Shown: positions 35,785 through 43,013 of the stretch, piece by piece
How positions within the stretch are numbered: the first letter of the stretch is position 1
Layout of the letters: every line of letters starts with the position of its first letter
Source of the DNA: Flavobacteriaceae bacterium
Lineage (GTDB): Bacteria; Bacteroidota; Bacteroidia; Flavobacteriales; Flavobacteriaceae
Reading direction: 5' to 3'
Length of the DNA stretch: 64,000 nucleotides
NCBI GenBank assembly: GCA_030683815.1
Contig: JAUXPJ010000020.1
Location: 232,363 to 296,362, forward strand
Position numbers and translations under genes: made by a program
The notes under the pieces: generated by a model
The model's input: only the letters and a program-made list of their open reading frames with translations
What the model was told of the DNA's origin: nothing
The model's database searches: none

Positions 35785-37089
35785 TTGCAACAGCATTTGT
35801 TAAAATATGGGGGGGAAATCATCGGAGCGGTTGCCTGGGATGCAATAACAGGTATAGCCAGTTTTGAATTTGATTCAAAAATTGCATCATTGGGATGGGA
35901 TTTAGCGCCCATAAAAATGCCTATATCACAGCAGAACCGTATCTTTTCTTTTCCCGAATTACGCGCTCACAGAAATAGCGGGTTTGATACTTTTAAAGGA
36001 TTACCAGGTTTGTTGGCTGATATATTGCCCGATAAATATGGGAATCAGTTAATCAATGTGTGGTTGGCTCAAGAAGGTCGTCCAATAAACAGTATGAATC
36101 CCGTAGAACAATTGTGTTTTATAGGAACCCGTGGTATGGGTGCCTTAGAGTTTGAACCGAGTCAGTTTAATGCAAGTGAGCAGGCATTTAAGATTGAGAT
36201 TGATAGTTTGGTAAACAACGCACAAAAAATGCTTTCAAAAAGAGAGGGATTCGGAACCGACTTTCGGGAAGATGAGCGAAAAGCAGTGATGGAAATTTTA
36301 AAAATCGGAACATCTGCTGGAGGAGCTCGACCAAAAGCAGTCATCGCTTACAACAAAAAAACAGGAGCGGTAAAATCCGGACAAGCAAAAGCACCTAAGG
36401 ACTTTGAACATTGGCTGATAAAGCTAGATGGAGTTAGTGATGCACAATTTGGAGAGAGTAAAGGATATGGACGTGTGGAAATGGCATATTACCTAATGGC
36501 AAAAGACTGTGGTATAGAAATGATGGAAAGCCAACTTTTTGAAGAAAATGACCGTGTCCATTTTATGATAAAACGGTTTGATAGAGAAGGAAACGAAACA
36601 AAGCATCATATCCAGACTTTATGTGCAATGCAGCATTTTGATTTTAACCAAGTAACAAGTTATAGTTATGAGCAACTGTTCCAAACGATGCGGATGTTAA
36701 GACTTCCATATCCGCAAGCAGAACAAATGTTCCGCAGAATGGTTTTTAATGTACTGGCAAAAAACTGTGACGACCATACTAAAAACTTTGCTTTTCAACT
36801 GAAAAAAAATCAGCAATGGGAAATTGCTCCCGCATATGACGTGTGTCACGCATACAGACCAGATAGTGTTTGGGTAAGTCAGCACGCGTTAAGTATTAAT
36901 GGCAAAAGAACAAATATTACAAAAGCAGACTTGCTAACAGTTGCAAAATCAATGAATATAAAAAAAGCCGATAAAATTATTGTTGAAATCAGTCAAAAAA
37001 TTGCCTCTTGGGATATTTATGCTGATATGGTAAACGTAAAATTGGAGTTGAAAAATGTAATAAAAGAAACACTAATCAAAATGCACTAA
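35785..37089 (+). CDS. hipA: HipA-like Ser/Thr kinase toxin (locus 1), apparent frameshift at the 5' end
   Basis: The 434-residue open frame starts at a TTG (35785). It has the HipA N-terminal domain (DIATGIASFEFD-like, about residues 20-100) and the kinase domain. The Ser-containing flexible P-loop GTSAGGARPKAVIAYNK lies at about 172-188, the catalytic NCDDHTKNFAF at about 328-338 and the Mg-binding APAYDVCHAY at about 350-359. The usual HipA start would be ATG 35781, which overlaps the hipB stop and reads MVATAFVKIW; it is thrown out of frame by a G7 tract at 35809-35815. HipA kinases phosphorylate glutamyl-tRNA synthetase or other translation factors. Confidence 0.8.
   Translation: MQQHLLKYGGEIIGAVAWDAITGIASFEFDSKIASLGWDLAPIKMPISQQNRIFSFPELRAHRNSGFDTFKGLPGLLADILPDKYGNQLINVWLAQEGRPINSMNPVEQLCFIGTRGMGALEFEPSQFNASEQAFKIEIDSLVNNAQKMLSKREGFGTDFREDERKAVMEILKIGTSAGGARPKAVIAYNKKTGAVKSGQAKAPKDFEHWLIKLDGVSDAQFGESKGYGRVEMAYYLMAKDCGIEMMESQLFEENDRVHFMIKRFDREGNETKHHIQTLCAMQHFDFNQVTSYSYEQLFQTMRMLRLPYPQAEQMFRRMVFNVLAKNCDDHTKNFAFQLKKNQQWEIAPAYDVCHAYRPDSVWVSQHALSINGKRTNITKADLLTVAKSMNIKKADKIIVEISQKIASWDIYADMVNVKLELKNVIKETLIKMH
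35809..35815 (+). other. G7 homopolymer near the hipA1 start
   Basis: Seven G residues follow AAAATAT. With six G the frame from ATG 35781 would read KIWGEIIGAV, the standard HipA start, and continue in the long open frame. With seven it does not. This is either a slippage (phase-variation) site or an assembly error. Confidence 0.7.
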
Positions 37090-37180
37090 AAGTATAGGGT
37101 TGTAATTCGTAAGTAAAAGATGAACTAAAAATAAGTAAAAATTTAAGGTGTAATTCCATTAAAAAAATCATTTAAATCTA

Positions 37181-37290
37181 AATAATAACCCCCTTTAATC
37201 GTAAAAAACAACAGGTTGGTTGCATAGAATGGTAACAGGGGGAGCAAAATAGAAAAGAATTACAGAAATGTGGCTCTTTTTTTGTTTTAT
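37181..37290. repeat. tRNA-Asn end repeat R3 (tRNA relic plus terminator-like tail)
   Basis: CCCCCTTTAATCGTAAAAAA, then GGTTGGTTGCATAGAATGG and AACAGGGGGAGCAAAATAG, ending in a T-run. It keeps tRNA-Asn acceptor-like ends (CCCCCT/AGGGGG), the D-loop GTTGGTT, and the GGGGGAGCA junction. The rest of 37090-37600 shows no gene or other structure that I can support. Confidence 0.75.
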
Positions 37291-37600
37291 AACTTCTGAA
37301 AACCTTGTCAATAATCGTAATTATTTATACAATAATTCTCAAAAAGTAGTTGTATCTTTTTTGATAGAAATTATAAATTGTACAGAAATCAATAATTCGT
37401 GGGAAAATAGATTCCTTTCAAATGTCTGATAAAGTCAATTATAGTATGGGTTTGAGGTAATATATTAATCTAATTACATCTTTAAAGTATGGTCCAAGTC
37501 CAAGAGGTTTTTTAGTCTAAACCAGTTTACTTTTTACTGACGATGTGTTGCTAATGGCAGGGCAATAGGTTTACTGGAAGATGTTTTCATACATATAAAT

Positions 37601-37618
37601 AGTGCGTTATATTGCACA
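37601..37618. promoter_or_regulatory. HipB2 operator O1
   Basis: AGTGCGTTATATTGCACA, fitting AGWGC-N8-GCWCW. Confidence 0.65.
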
Positions 37619-37661
37619 TTATAGTGAATTTAAGAGTAGTTTGTAAATAAATACACCTGTT

Positions 37662-37679
37662 AGTGCTTTTTAATGCTCT
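37662..37679. promoter_or_regulatory. HipB2 operator O2
   Basis: AGTGCTTTTTAATGCTCT, exactly 61 bases after O1. Confidence 0.75.
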
Positions 37680-37706
37680 TTTTATTAATATTTTTAAAAT
37701 TATTTA

Positions 37707-37714
37707 TATATTTG
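37707..37714 (+). promoter_or_regulatory. -7 promoter box of hipBST
   Basis: TATATTTG matches TAnnTTTG and lies between operators O2 and O3, 20 bases before the ATG. Confidence 0.65.
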
Positions 37715-37722
37715 CGCTAAAA

Positions 37723-37740
37723 AGAGCCTTATAATGCACT
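37723..37740. promoter_or_regulatory. HipB2 operator O3, overlapping the hipB2 start codon
   Basis: AGAGCCTTATAATGCACT, exactly 61 bases after O2. The wider sequence 37718-37740 is an imperfect inverted copy of 37662-37684. Confidence 0.75.
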
Positions 37741-37952
37741 TCAAAGAAATTATTCATACCATTAAAGAACGCAGAGAGATGATGCAGGTAACACAAGAAA
37801 CCTTAGCAGAACTTTCCGGTGTAGGATTGCGAACCTTAAAACAGCTTGAAAGTGGAAAAGGAAACCCTACTCTTCTAACTATGCAGAAATTGGCAGATAT
37901 ATTGGGGATGGAGGTTTGTTTACAAGTGAAGAAAACACAAAACTATAAATGA
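37734..37952 (+). CDS. hipB: HipB-like XRE-family repressor of a tripartite HipBST system
   Basis: The 72-residue protein is almost only a helix-turn-helix: QETLAELSGVGLRTLKQLE (about residues 24-42) followed by GNPTLLTMQKLADILGM. In tripartite HipBST systems HipB represses the operon and boosts neutralisation, while HipS is the antitoxin. The ATG lies inside operator O3. The gene overlaps the next one by 4 bases (ATGA). Confidence 0.85.
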   Translation: MHFKEIIHTIKERREMMQVTQETLAELSGVGLRTLKQLESGKGNPTLLTMQKLADILGMEVCLQVKKTQNYK

Positions 37953-38278
37953 GAAAAGCAGGAATATTATATAAAGAGGAAGAAGCAGGTATTTTAACTC
38001 AGCATGACGATGGGACGTTCACATTCCGGTATCATGATAATTGGATAGCTGATAGTAGTAAACCAAGCATAAGCCTTACTTTGCCTAAAAAACAGCAAGA
38101 ATATTATTCAAAATACCTTTTTCCATTTTTCTACAACATGCTTCCGGAAGGGACAAATAAGCAAATAGTTTGTAAGCACATGCGGATTGATTCGGATGAT
38201 TATTTCGGATTACTAATGACCACAGCAAGAACGGATAGCATAGGAGCGATTAGGGTAATTAAAATAGAACAACAGTAA
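37949..38278 (+). CDS. hipS: HipS-like protein (HipA N-terminal domain only)
   Basis: The 109-residue protein corresponds to the N-terminal Couple_hipA subdomain of HipA: YKEEEAGILTQHDDGTFTF (about residues 8-26), ISLTLPKKQQEY, then LFPFFYNMLPEGTNKQI (about 58-74). In enteropathogenic E. coli HipBST this small protein is the antitoxin of HipT. It overlaps its neighbours on both sides (4 and 1 bases), which suggests translational coupling and stable stoichiometry. Confidence 0.83.
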   Translation: MRKAGILYKEEEAGILTQHDDGTFTFRYHDNWIADSSKPSISLTLPKKQQEYYSKYLFPFFYNMLPEGTNKQIVCKHMRIDSDDYFGLLMTTARTDSIGAIRVIKIEQQ

Positions 38279-39264
38279 TGAGTTTGCAAGAGATAAAATA
38301 CTGTCCCGGAACATTGGCTGAAGGATTTGACACTTACAGCAGAACTTGTTTGAACAGGGTGTTCAACCGAAAAAAAGTTCATCATGTGCTGTCTTATGCA
38401 TCACCTGCAACCAATCAGGAAACAGATGAATTATTTGAAGAAAACAGAAAACGAATGTCTATTTCGGGCGTACAGGAAAAATTTTCCGTATTACTTGAAA
38501 AAAACAAACTCAGACTGATTAATGAAGGTGAAAGAGGAACCTACATTCTAAAACCTATTCCCAGTGTAGGAAAAAGAGCAGATCAAATGCCGGCCAATGA
38601 ACATTTAACGATGCAAATAGCTCGTCAAGTGTTCGGCATCGAAACAGCAGAAAACGCACTTATTTTTTTTAAGAATAGGGCTCCTGCATACATTACCAAA
38701 CGATTTGATGTAAAGGAAGATGGCAGTAAACGGGCTCAGGAAGATTTTGCTTCTTTAGCAGGAAGAACACCGCAAACCCATGGTGAACATTATAAATACT
38801 TGGGCAATTACTTGGAGCTTTTTCAGCTCATGCAAACACATCTTCCCGCCTATAAATTAGAGGCGCCTAAGTTATTTAAAGTGTTGATATTTAACTACCT
38901 GTTTTCAAATGGTGATGCTCATTTCAAAAATTTCTCACTATTAGAAACTCCGATGGGTGATTATCGTTTAAGTCCTGCCTACGACTTGCTAAATAGCAGA
39001 ATACACATAGAAGATAAGGACTTTGCTTTAGAAGATGGTTTATTGCCAAGAAATATGGCACAAGGTAGCATAAATCAACAATTTTTTACGCTAGCCGAAT
39101 ATGCTGGATTAAGTGAAAAGCAGGTAAAAGACCTATTCAACTTATTAACATCAGGATCAGAAAAGGTAGGAAAACTGGCAGCTGCTTCGTTCCTAAATGA
39201 AAAAACCAAAGCCGATTATTGGCAAGCGTATCTGACCAGATTAAAAAGAATAAACAAGCAATAA
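38278..39264 (+). CDS. hipT: HipT-like Ser/Thr kinase toxin
   Basis: The 328-residue kinase lacks the HipA N-terminal subdomain, which is supplied by the preceding gene. The P-loop region reads MSISGVQEKFSVLL (about residues 60-73) with the Ser-Ile-Ser autophosphorylation pair at 61-63, as in HipT. The catalytic loop is NGDAHFKNFSL (about 211-221) and the Mg site is LSPAYDLLNSR (about 231-241). E. coli HipT phosphorylates tryptophanyl-tRNA synthetase; the target here is not known. Confidence 0.85.
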   Translation: MSLQEIKYCPGTLAEGFDTYSRTCLNRVFNRKKVHHVLSYASPATNQETDELFEENRKRMSISGVQEKFSVLLEKNKLRLINEGERGTYILKPIPSVGKRADQMPANEHLTMQIARQVFGIETAENALIFFKNRAPAYITKRFDVKEDGSKRAQEDFASLAGRTPQTHGEHYKYLGNYLELFQLMQTHLPAYKLEAPKLFKVLIFNYLFSNGDAHFKNFSLLETPMGDYRLSPAYDLLNSRIHIEDKDFALEDGLLPRNMAQGSINQQFFTLAEYAGLSEKQVKDLFNLLTSGSEKVGKLAAASFLNEKTKADYWQAYLTRLKRINKQ

Positions 39265-39344
39265 TTTTACAGCTTAACATCTGCTGACGATATTTAATGA
39301 AAAATAAATGACTTTTTTGAGATTTCATTTTTCATTGTTATCTT

Positions 39345-39446
39345 AAATAACCCCTCCTTTAATCCTAAAAAAGAGGAAAGTTGGTTGCATAGAATGGTAA
39401 CAGGGGGAGCAAAACGAAAGACTTGCAAGCAATTGTAGGTCTTTTT
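39345..39446. repeat. tRNA-Asn end repeat R4
   Basis: CCCCTCCTTTAATCCTAAAA and GTTGGTTGCATAGAATGGTA lead to ACAGGGGGAGCAAAACG and a copy of the tRNA terminator (GACTTGCAAGCAATTGTAGGTC in two halves around AGCAA). CCTCCTT matches the 5' acceptor strand of tRNA-Asn. Confidence 0.78.
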
Positions 39447-39459
39447 AGTTCTGTTTTTT

Positions 39460-39531
39460 AGCTCCATAGTTCAATGGATAGAATAGAAGTTTCCTAAACT
39501 TTAGATTCAGGTTCGACCCCTGATGGAGCTA
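39460..39531 (+). tRNA. tRNA-Arg(CCT), copy 1
   Basis: The acceptor AGCTCCA pairs with TGGAGCT (39524-39530) without mismatch, and the discriminator is A39531. The anticodon loop TTCCTAA has CCT at 39493-39495 on stem GAAGT/ACTTT. The T stem is TCAGG/CCTGA. CCA is not encoded. This is the better-formed of two copies. No gene is seen in the following 39532-39687. Confidence 0.88.
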
Positions 39532-39687
39532 CATTAAGAGTTTGATTAGCTTTAGCTGAAATTGAAGATTCGACGAAGTCAATGTACTCTATCGTTTCGC
39601 GACTATGCTTAGTTGCCACATCAACAAAAATATTAAGCACAAACCAACATTGGCAATTAAGTATGAACCAATGTTAACAAACGCTTT

Positions 39688-40932
39688 TTATTTCAGTCCA
39701 AACACAAAAGGAAGAATAAATATCACAATAATTGTCCAAACTGCATATATTGTCAAATACTTTGCTACTGTTTGCTCTACTGAATCCAATTGATTACGCT
39801 TAAAATAAGACTTATATAAGTTCTTTGCAATAAGTATTAGGTTGACAAAAATCAAGATATTGGAAACCAAAACTACAGTTCGATTTGGAGTTAATCCGTT
39901 GGCAACTCTTGAAATTATTGCAATTAATGCAATTGAATTAATCACAATTGCCAACGCAGCTAATAAGAACAAGATAAAAACATTAATATTCTTTTCCTTT
40001 AATTTATCAAGTTCTGATACAGAAAATACAATTATTGCCATCACTGCTAAAAGCATCACATTAAAAAGTATTAACAAATCTCTATCCTCTAGAATCTTGC
40101 TTTTTGAGAAAATCCAAGAGACTAAATAAACCGCAAGCGTTATCAGAACTAAGGGAGTGAATACCCTTGCAATTACAGGGGCAATCTTGCTTGTAATATT
40201 AGGATATAATTGTATCAAATAGGATGAAACAATCGGTGAAGCAACACTGCCAAGTATAACAACATACTCAAGATAGAATTTTTCAATATTCATTTTTATA
40301 GCAGAGAACAATCCTAATGTTATGCCAGTAAGTAAACCACCAGCAATAAGGATCAAACCTGTCATTATTAGTAATTCTCCATTAAATCGAATGAACTCTA
40401 TCCGTTTAGCAGTATTTTTATAATCGAATGACACAAATGAAAATCCAAATAAACACCATAAGAATAATGGAGTGTGAATAAAAACAAGGTTAACTGAATC
40501 ACTCTTTTTATCTGGCAAAAGATTAACAAACAGCAACAAAATCAAAATGATTAATCCATAAATTAAAATTCTCTTTTTATCAAAAATCCTATTTTGCCAA
40601 AAAGTATAAAGTATTATCCCATTGAATACAATTATTGCTAAATCCCTTGTATAGAAAGAATCACCGTGAATTTGAGAAAATATTACAGGAAGTTTAACCA
40701 ATAATCCAGTAATCAATGACAGGACAATCACAACCAATAAATCCAATTTAAAAAATCCTTTATATTCAGTCTCCGTATCAGGAGCTAAACGAATTTTCCA
40801 GAACTTAACTAAATCAGAATTATAATCATCCGAAATCTCATCAAAAGATTTGGAAAAATCCTGTTTGTTATCTCGATATAATTTTTCGAGATTATCAGGT
40901 TTATTAATATTTTCAATTATGCGCTGTTTCAT
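39688..40932 (-). CDS. Polytopic membrane protein (DUF4153-like)
   Basis: The 414-residue protein starts at MKQRIIENINKPDNLEKLY (ATG 40932); a more distal start at 40974 is possible. A soluble N-terminal region of about 65 residues is followed by ten to twelve transmembrane helices. Segment GLTPNRTVVLVSNILIFVNLI (given as GLTPNRTVVLVSN and ILIFVNLI) recalls the DUF4153 family of Bacteroidota. Function is unknown. It lies between two direct repeats that each carry a tRNA-Arg, so it looks like cargo of the tRNA-Asn hotspot. Confidence 0.7.
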   Translation of the reverse strand: MKQRIIENINKPDNLEKLYRDNKQDFSKSFDEISDDYNSDLVKFWKIRLAPDTETEYKGFFKLDLLVVIVLSLITGLLVKLPVIFSQIHGDSFYTRDLAIIVFNGIILYTFWQNRIFDKKRILIYGLIILILLLFVNLLPDKKSDSVNLVFIHTPLFLWCLFGFSFVSFDYKNTAKRIEFIRFNGELLIMTGLILIAGGLLTGITLGLFSAIKMNIEKFYLEYVVILGSVASPIVSSYLIQLYPNITSKIAPVIARVFTPLVLITLAVYLVSWIFSKSKILEDRDLLILFNVMLLAVMAIIVFSVSELDKLKEKNINVFILFLLAALAIVINSIALIAIISRVANGLTPNRTVVLVSNILIFVNLILIAKNLYKSYFKRNQLDSVEQTVAKYLTIYAVWTIIVIFILPFVFGLK

Positions 40933-41150
40933 TGTTGCAGCGGTTTTTAAAATATTCAATTTTGAAAATGTCACGCTGGATAACAGTAATTGTTAATTTC
41001 AATCAAATATATCAAATTTTTTAATTGGGATTCTTAAATGTTAACCAATAAACTTGAAGGTTTTTTGCAAATCGTCAGCTAAAAGTGAACTGATTTAGAT
41101 TATTCTTAGCGAATAATTCTAATAAATTCACATATTTAAATTTAAACAAT

Positions 41151-41250
41151 TATCTCTTTTAATCGTAAAAATACGGAAGGTTGGTTGCATAAATGAATGA
41201 TAGGGGGAGCAAAACGAAGGCTTACAAGCAATTGCAGGTCTTTTTTGTTA
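41151..41250. repeat. tRNA-Asn end repeat R5
   Basis: TCTTTTAATCGTAAAAATAC, GGTTGGTTGCATAAATGA and TAGGGGGAGCAAAACG are followed by a terminator copy. Together with the tRNA-Arg copy that follows, it repeats about 188 bases of 39353-39540. The stretch 40933-41150 shows nothing I can name. Confidence 0.78.
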
Positions 41251-41260
41251 TATTTGTTAT

Positions 41261-41332
41261 AGCTCCATAGTTCAATGGATAGAATAAAAGTTTCCTAAAC
41301 TTTAGATTCAGGTTCGAGTCCTGATGGTGCTA
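41261..41332 (+). tRNA. tRNA-Arg(CCT), copy 2, one acceptor mismatch
   Basis: It differs from copy 1 at four positions within about 80 bases. The anticodon CCT is at 41294-41296. The acceptor pair 4 is T-T (AGCTCCA against TGGTGCT), while the anticodon stem AAAGT/ACTTT is improved. It may be functional or a decaying duplicate. Confidence 0.7.
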
Positions 41333-41392
41333 CATTAAGAGTTGCAAAAGGTTGTAGCTCTTTTTTGTCACTGGAGATTAAAAAAACTGAGT

Positions 41393-42265
41393 ATGAAAAG
41401 ATTAATACTAACATTATTGTTACTTTTTATAATCCAAACATTGACTTTTGGACAACAAGAGGTAAAAACGACTGACGGCAAAACTGTTTTGTTGTATGAG
41501 GATGGCTCTTGGCTTTATGCTGACAGCGTTCCATTGAATAACATCAAATTATCAATAATAACAAAATTAGAAATCCCTAAAACTAATTTAAAAGGCGTTA
41601 TCATAACGCATACGGGCTATTCACTTTTATACAACGAAACACACGAACAAGCAAACTGGGTTGCGTACGACCTGACTAAAGAAGAAACAAACAAGCTTTT
41701 TGACAGGACAGATAAATTCATTCCCGACCCGAAAGTAAAAACAGGAACGGCAAACAACAAAGATTATTTCGGCTCAGGTTATGACAGAGGACACTTAGCT
41801 CCTGCTGCTGATATGGCTTGGTCATCAACTGCAATGGCAGAATCATTTTACTATAGTAATATGAGTCCGCAGACACCAAGTTTTAATAGAGGAATTTGGA
41901 AAAAGTTGGAGGAATTAGTTAGAACTTGGGCAATCGAAAACAATACTATTTATATTGTAACAGGACCTGTTTTAACAAGTGGACTTCAAACAATTGGAGC
42001 AAATAAGGTTTCCGTTCCAACCTATTTTTACAAAGTTATTTTAGATTACAGTGAGCCAAGTATAAAAGGGATTGGCTTCATTATTCCAAATATTGGTTCA
42101 GTTAAACCTTTGCAACACTTTGCTGTATCTATTGACAGTGTTGAAAAATTTACAGAAATAGATTTTTTCCCATTGCTGCCTGACGACCAAGAAGAACTGA
42201 TCGAAAAAACTTTGTGCATCCAATGTTGGTCTTGGGAAAAATTAAAAAAATCAAACTTAAATTAA
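41393..42265 (+). CDS. Secreted DNA/RNA non-specific endonuclease (NUC1 family)
   Basis: The 290-residue protein starts at ATG 41393, giving the signal peptide MKRLILTLLLLFIIQTLTFG. A short N-terminal segment (TTDGKTVLLYEDGSW) of a type common in Flavobacteriia is followed by the nuclease domain. The active-site motif DRGHLAPAADM (about residues 137-147) contains the catalytic His. YYSNMSPQTPSFNRGIWKKLE (as SNMSPQTPSFNRGIWK) supplies the metal-binding Asn. It probably degrades extracellular or periplasmic nucleic acid. Confidence 0.9.
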   Translation: MKRLILTLLLLFIIQTLTFGQQEVKTTDGKTVLLYEDGSWLYADSVPLNNIKLSIITKLEIPKTNLKGVIITHTGYSLLYNETHEQANWVAYDLTKEETNKLFDRTDKFIPDPKVKTGTANNKDYFGSGYDRGHLAPAADMAWSSTAMAESFYYSNMSPQTPSFNRGIWKKLEELVRTWAIENNTIYIVTGPVLTSGLQTIGANKVSVPTYFYKVILDYSEPSIKGIGFIIPNIGSVKPLQHFAVSIDSVEKFTEIDFFPLLPDDQEELIEKTLCIQCWSWEKLKKSNLN

Positions 42266-42307
42266 AAATAGGATTTATTTCCTTATTTTTAAGTCAAATT
42301 TTGACAG

Positions 42308-43009
42308 ATGCTTTACTTCCCTTTTTTCGCCGGTACACTTTCTTCCATGGTTCATGTAGTTTCTGGCCCAGACCATTTAGCAGCCGTTACACCTTTGGTG
42401 ATTGAGACCAAAAAGAAAGCGTGGAAAATTGGACTTTCTTGGGGATTAGGTCATTTAGCTGGCATGCTTTCTATCGGTGTTTTATTTACTATTTTCAAGG
42501 AACTAATTCCGGTTGATGCTATTTCGGCTTACAGCGAACAAATTGTGGGTTTGGTGTTAATTGTTATAGGGTTTTGGGCGTTTTATAAAATATTTCAGAA
42601 AGAAGAATTGCATGAACATCCACACATTCACGTAGAAAAAGATCCTTTAATTCATGTGCACCAACACGCACATCATGATACCAATGCACATAGTCATTTA
42701 CATAAAAATCAGCAAAAACAACACGAATTAGCTTCTTTCTCCATCGGATTTTTACATGGATTAGCTGGAATTGCCCATTTTATTTTGTTCTTGCCTGTAT
42801 TGAGTTTTGAATCGCAATGGGATGTTGTTAACTATCTCGTTGGATTTGCAGCGGGAACTGTTTTGTCAATGACGATGTACGCCTTGGTTTTAAATAACCT
42901 CACAAAATTTTCTAAACAAGAACATAATCCTACTTTTTTTAAAGGGATTCGATTAGCGGGCGGAATGTTTGCCGTGGTAATTGGATTTTATTGGATGTTT
43001 TTCATTTAA
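42308..43009 (+). CDS. UreH/NicO-like nickel permease with His-rich loop
   Basis: The 233-residue membrane protein has about six helices. The first contains MVHVVSGPDHLAAVTPL (about residues 14-30), like the metal-binding motif of NicO/UreH-type Ni/Co permeases, and the GLGHLAGM repeat follows. A central loop (about 98-138) is rich in His (HEHPHIHVEKD, HVHQHAHHDTNAHSHLHK). The second half has GFLHGLAGIAHFILFLPVL. It abuts hypE on the opposite strand, so nickel uptake for the hydrogenases is the likely role. Confidence 0.82.
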   Translation: MLYFPFFAGTLSSMVHVVSGPDHLAAVTPLVIETKKKAWKIGLSWGLGHLAGMLSIGVLFTIFKELIPVDAISAYSEQIVGLVLIVIGFWAFYKIFQKEELHEHPHIHVEKDPLIHVHQHAHHDTNAHSHLHKNQQKQHELASFSIGFLHGLAGIAHFILFLPVLSFESQWDVVNYLVGFAAGTVLSMTMYALVLNNLTKFSKQEHNPTFFKGIRLAGGMFAVVIGFYWMFFI

Positions 43010-43013
43010 AAAA

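Noticed and set aside
39605..39793. Plus-strand frame of 62 codons
   Set aside because: It is mostly antisense to the DUF4153-like membrane gene and has no homology that I can recognise.
31216..41342. Integrase or transposase gene behind the tRNA repeats
   Set aside because: All long frames in this interval were read and none shows tyrosine-recombinase, serine-recombinase or DDE motifs.
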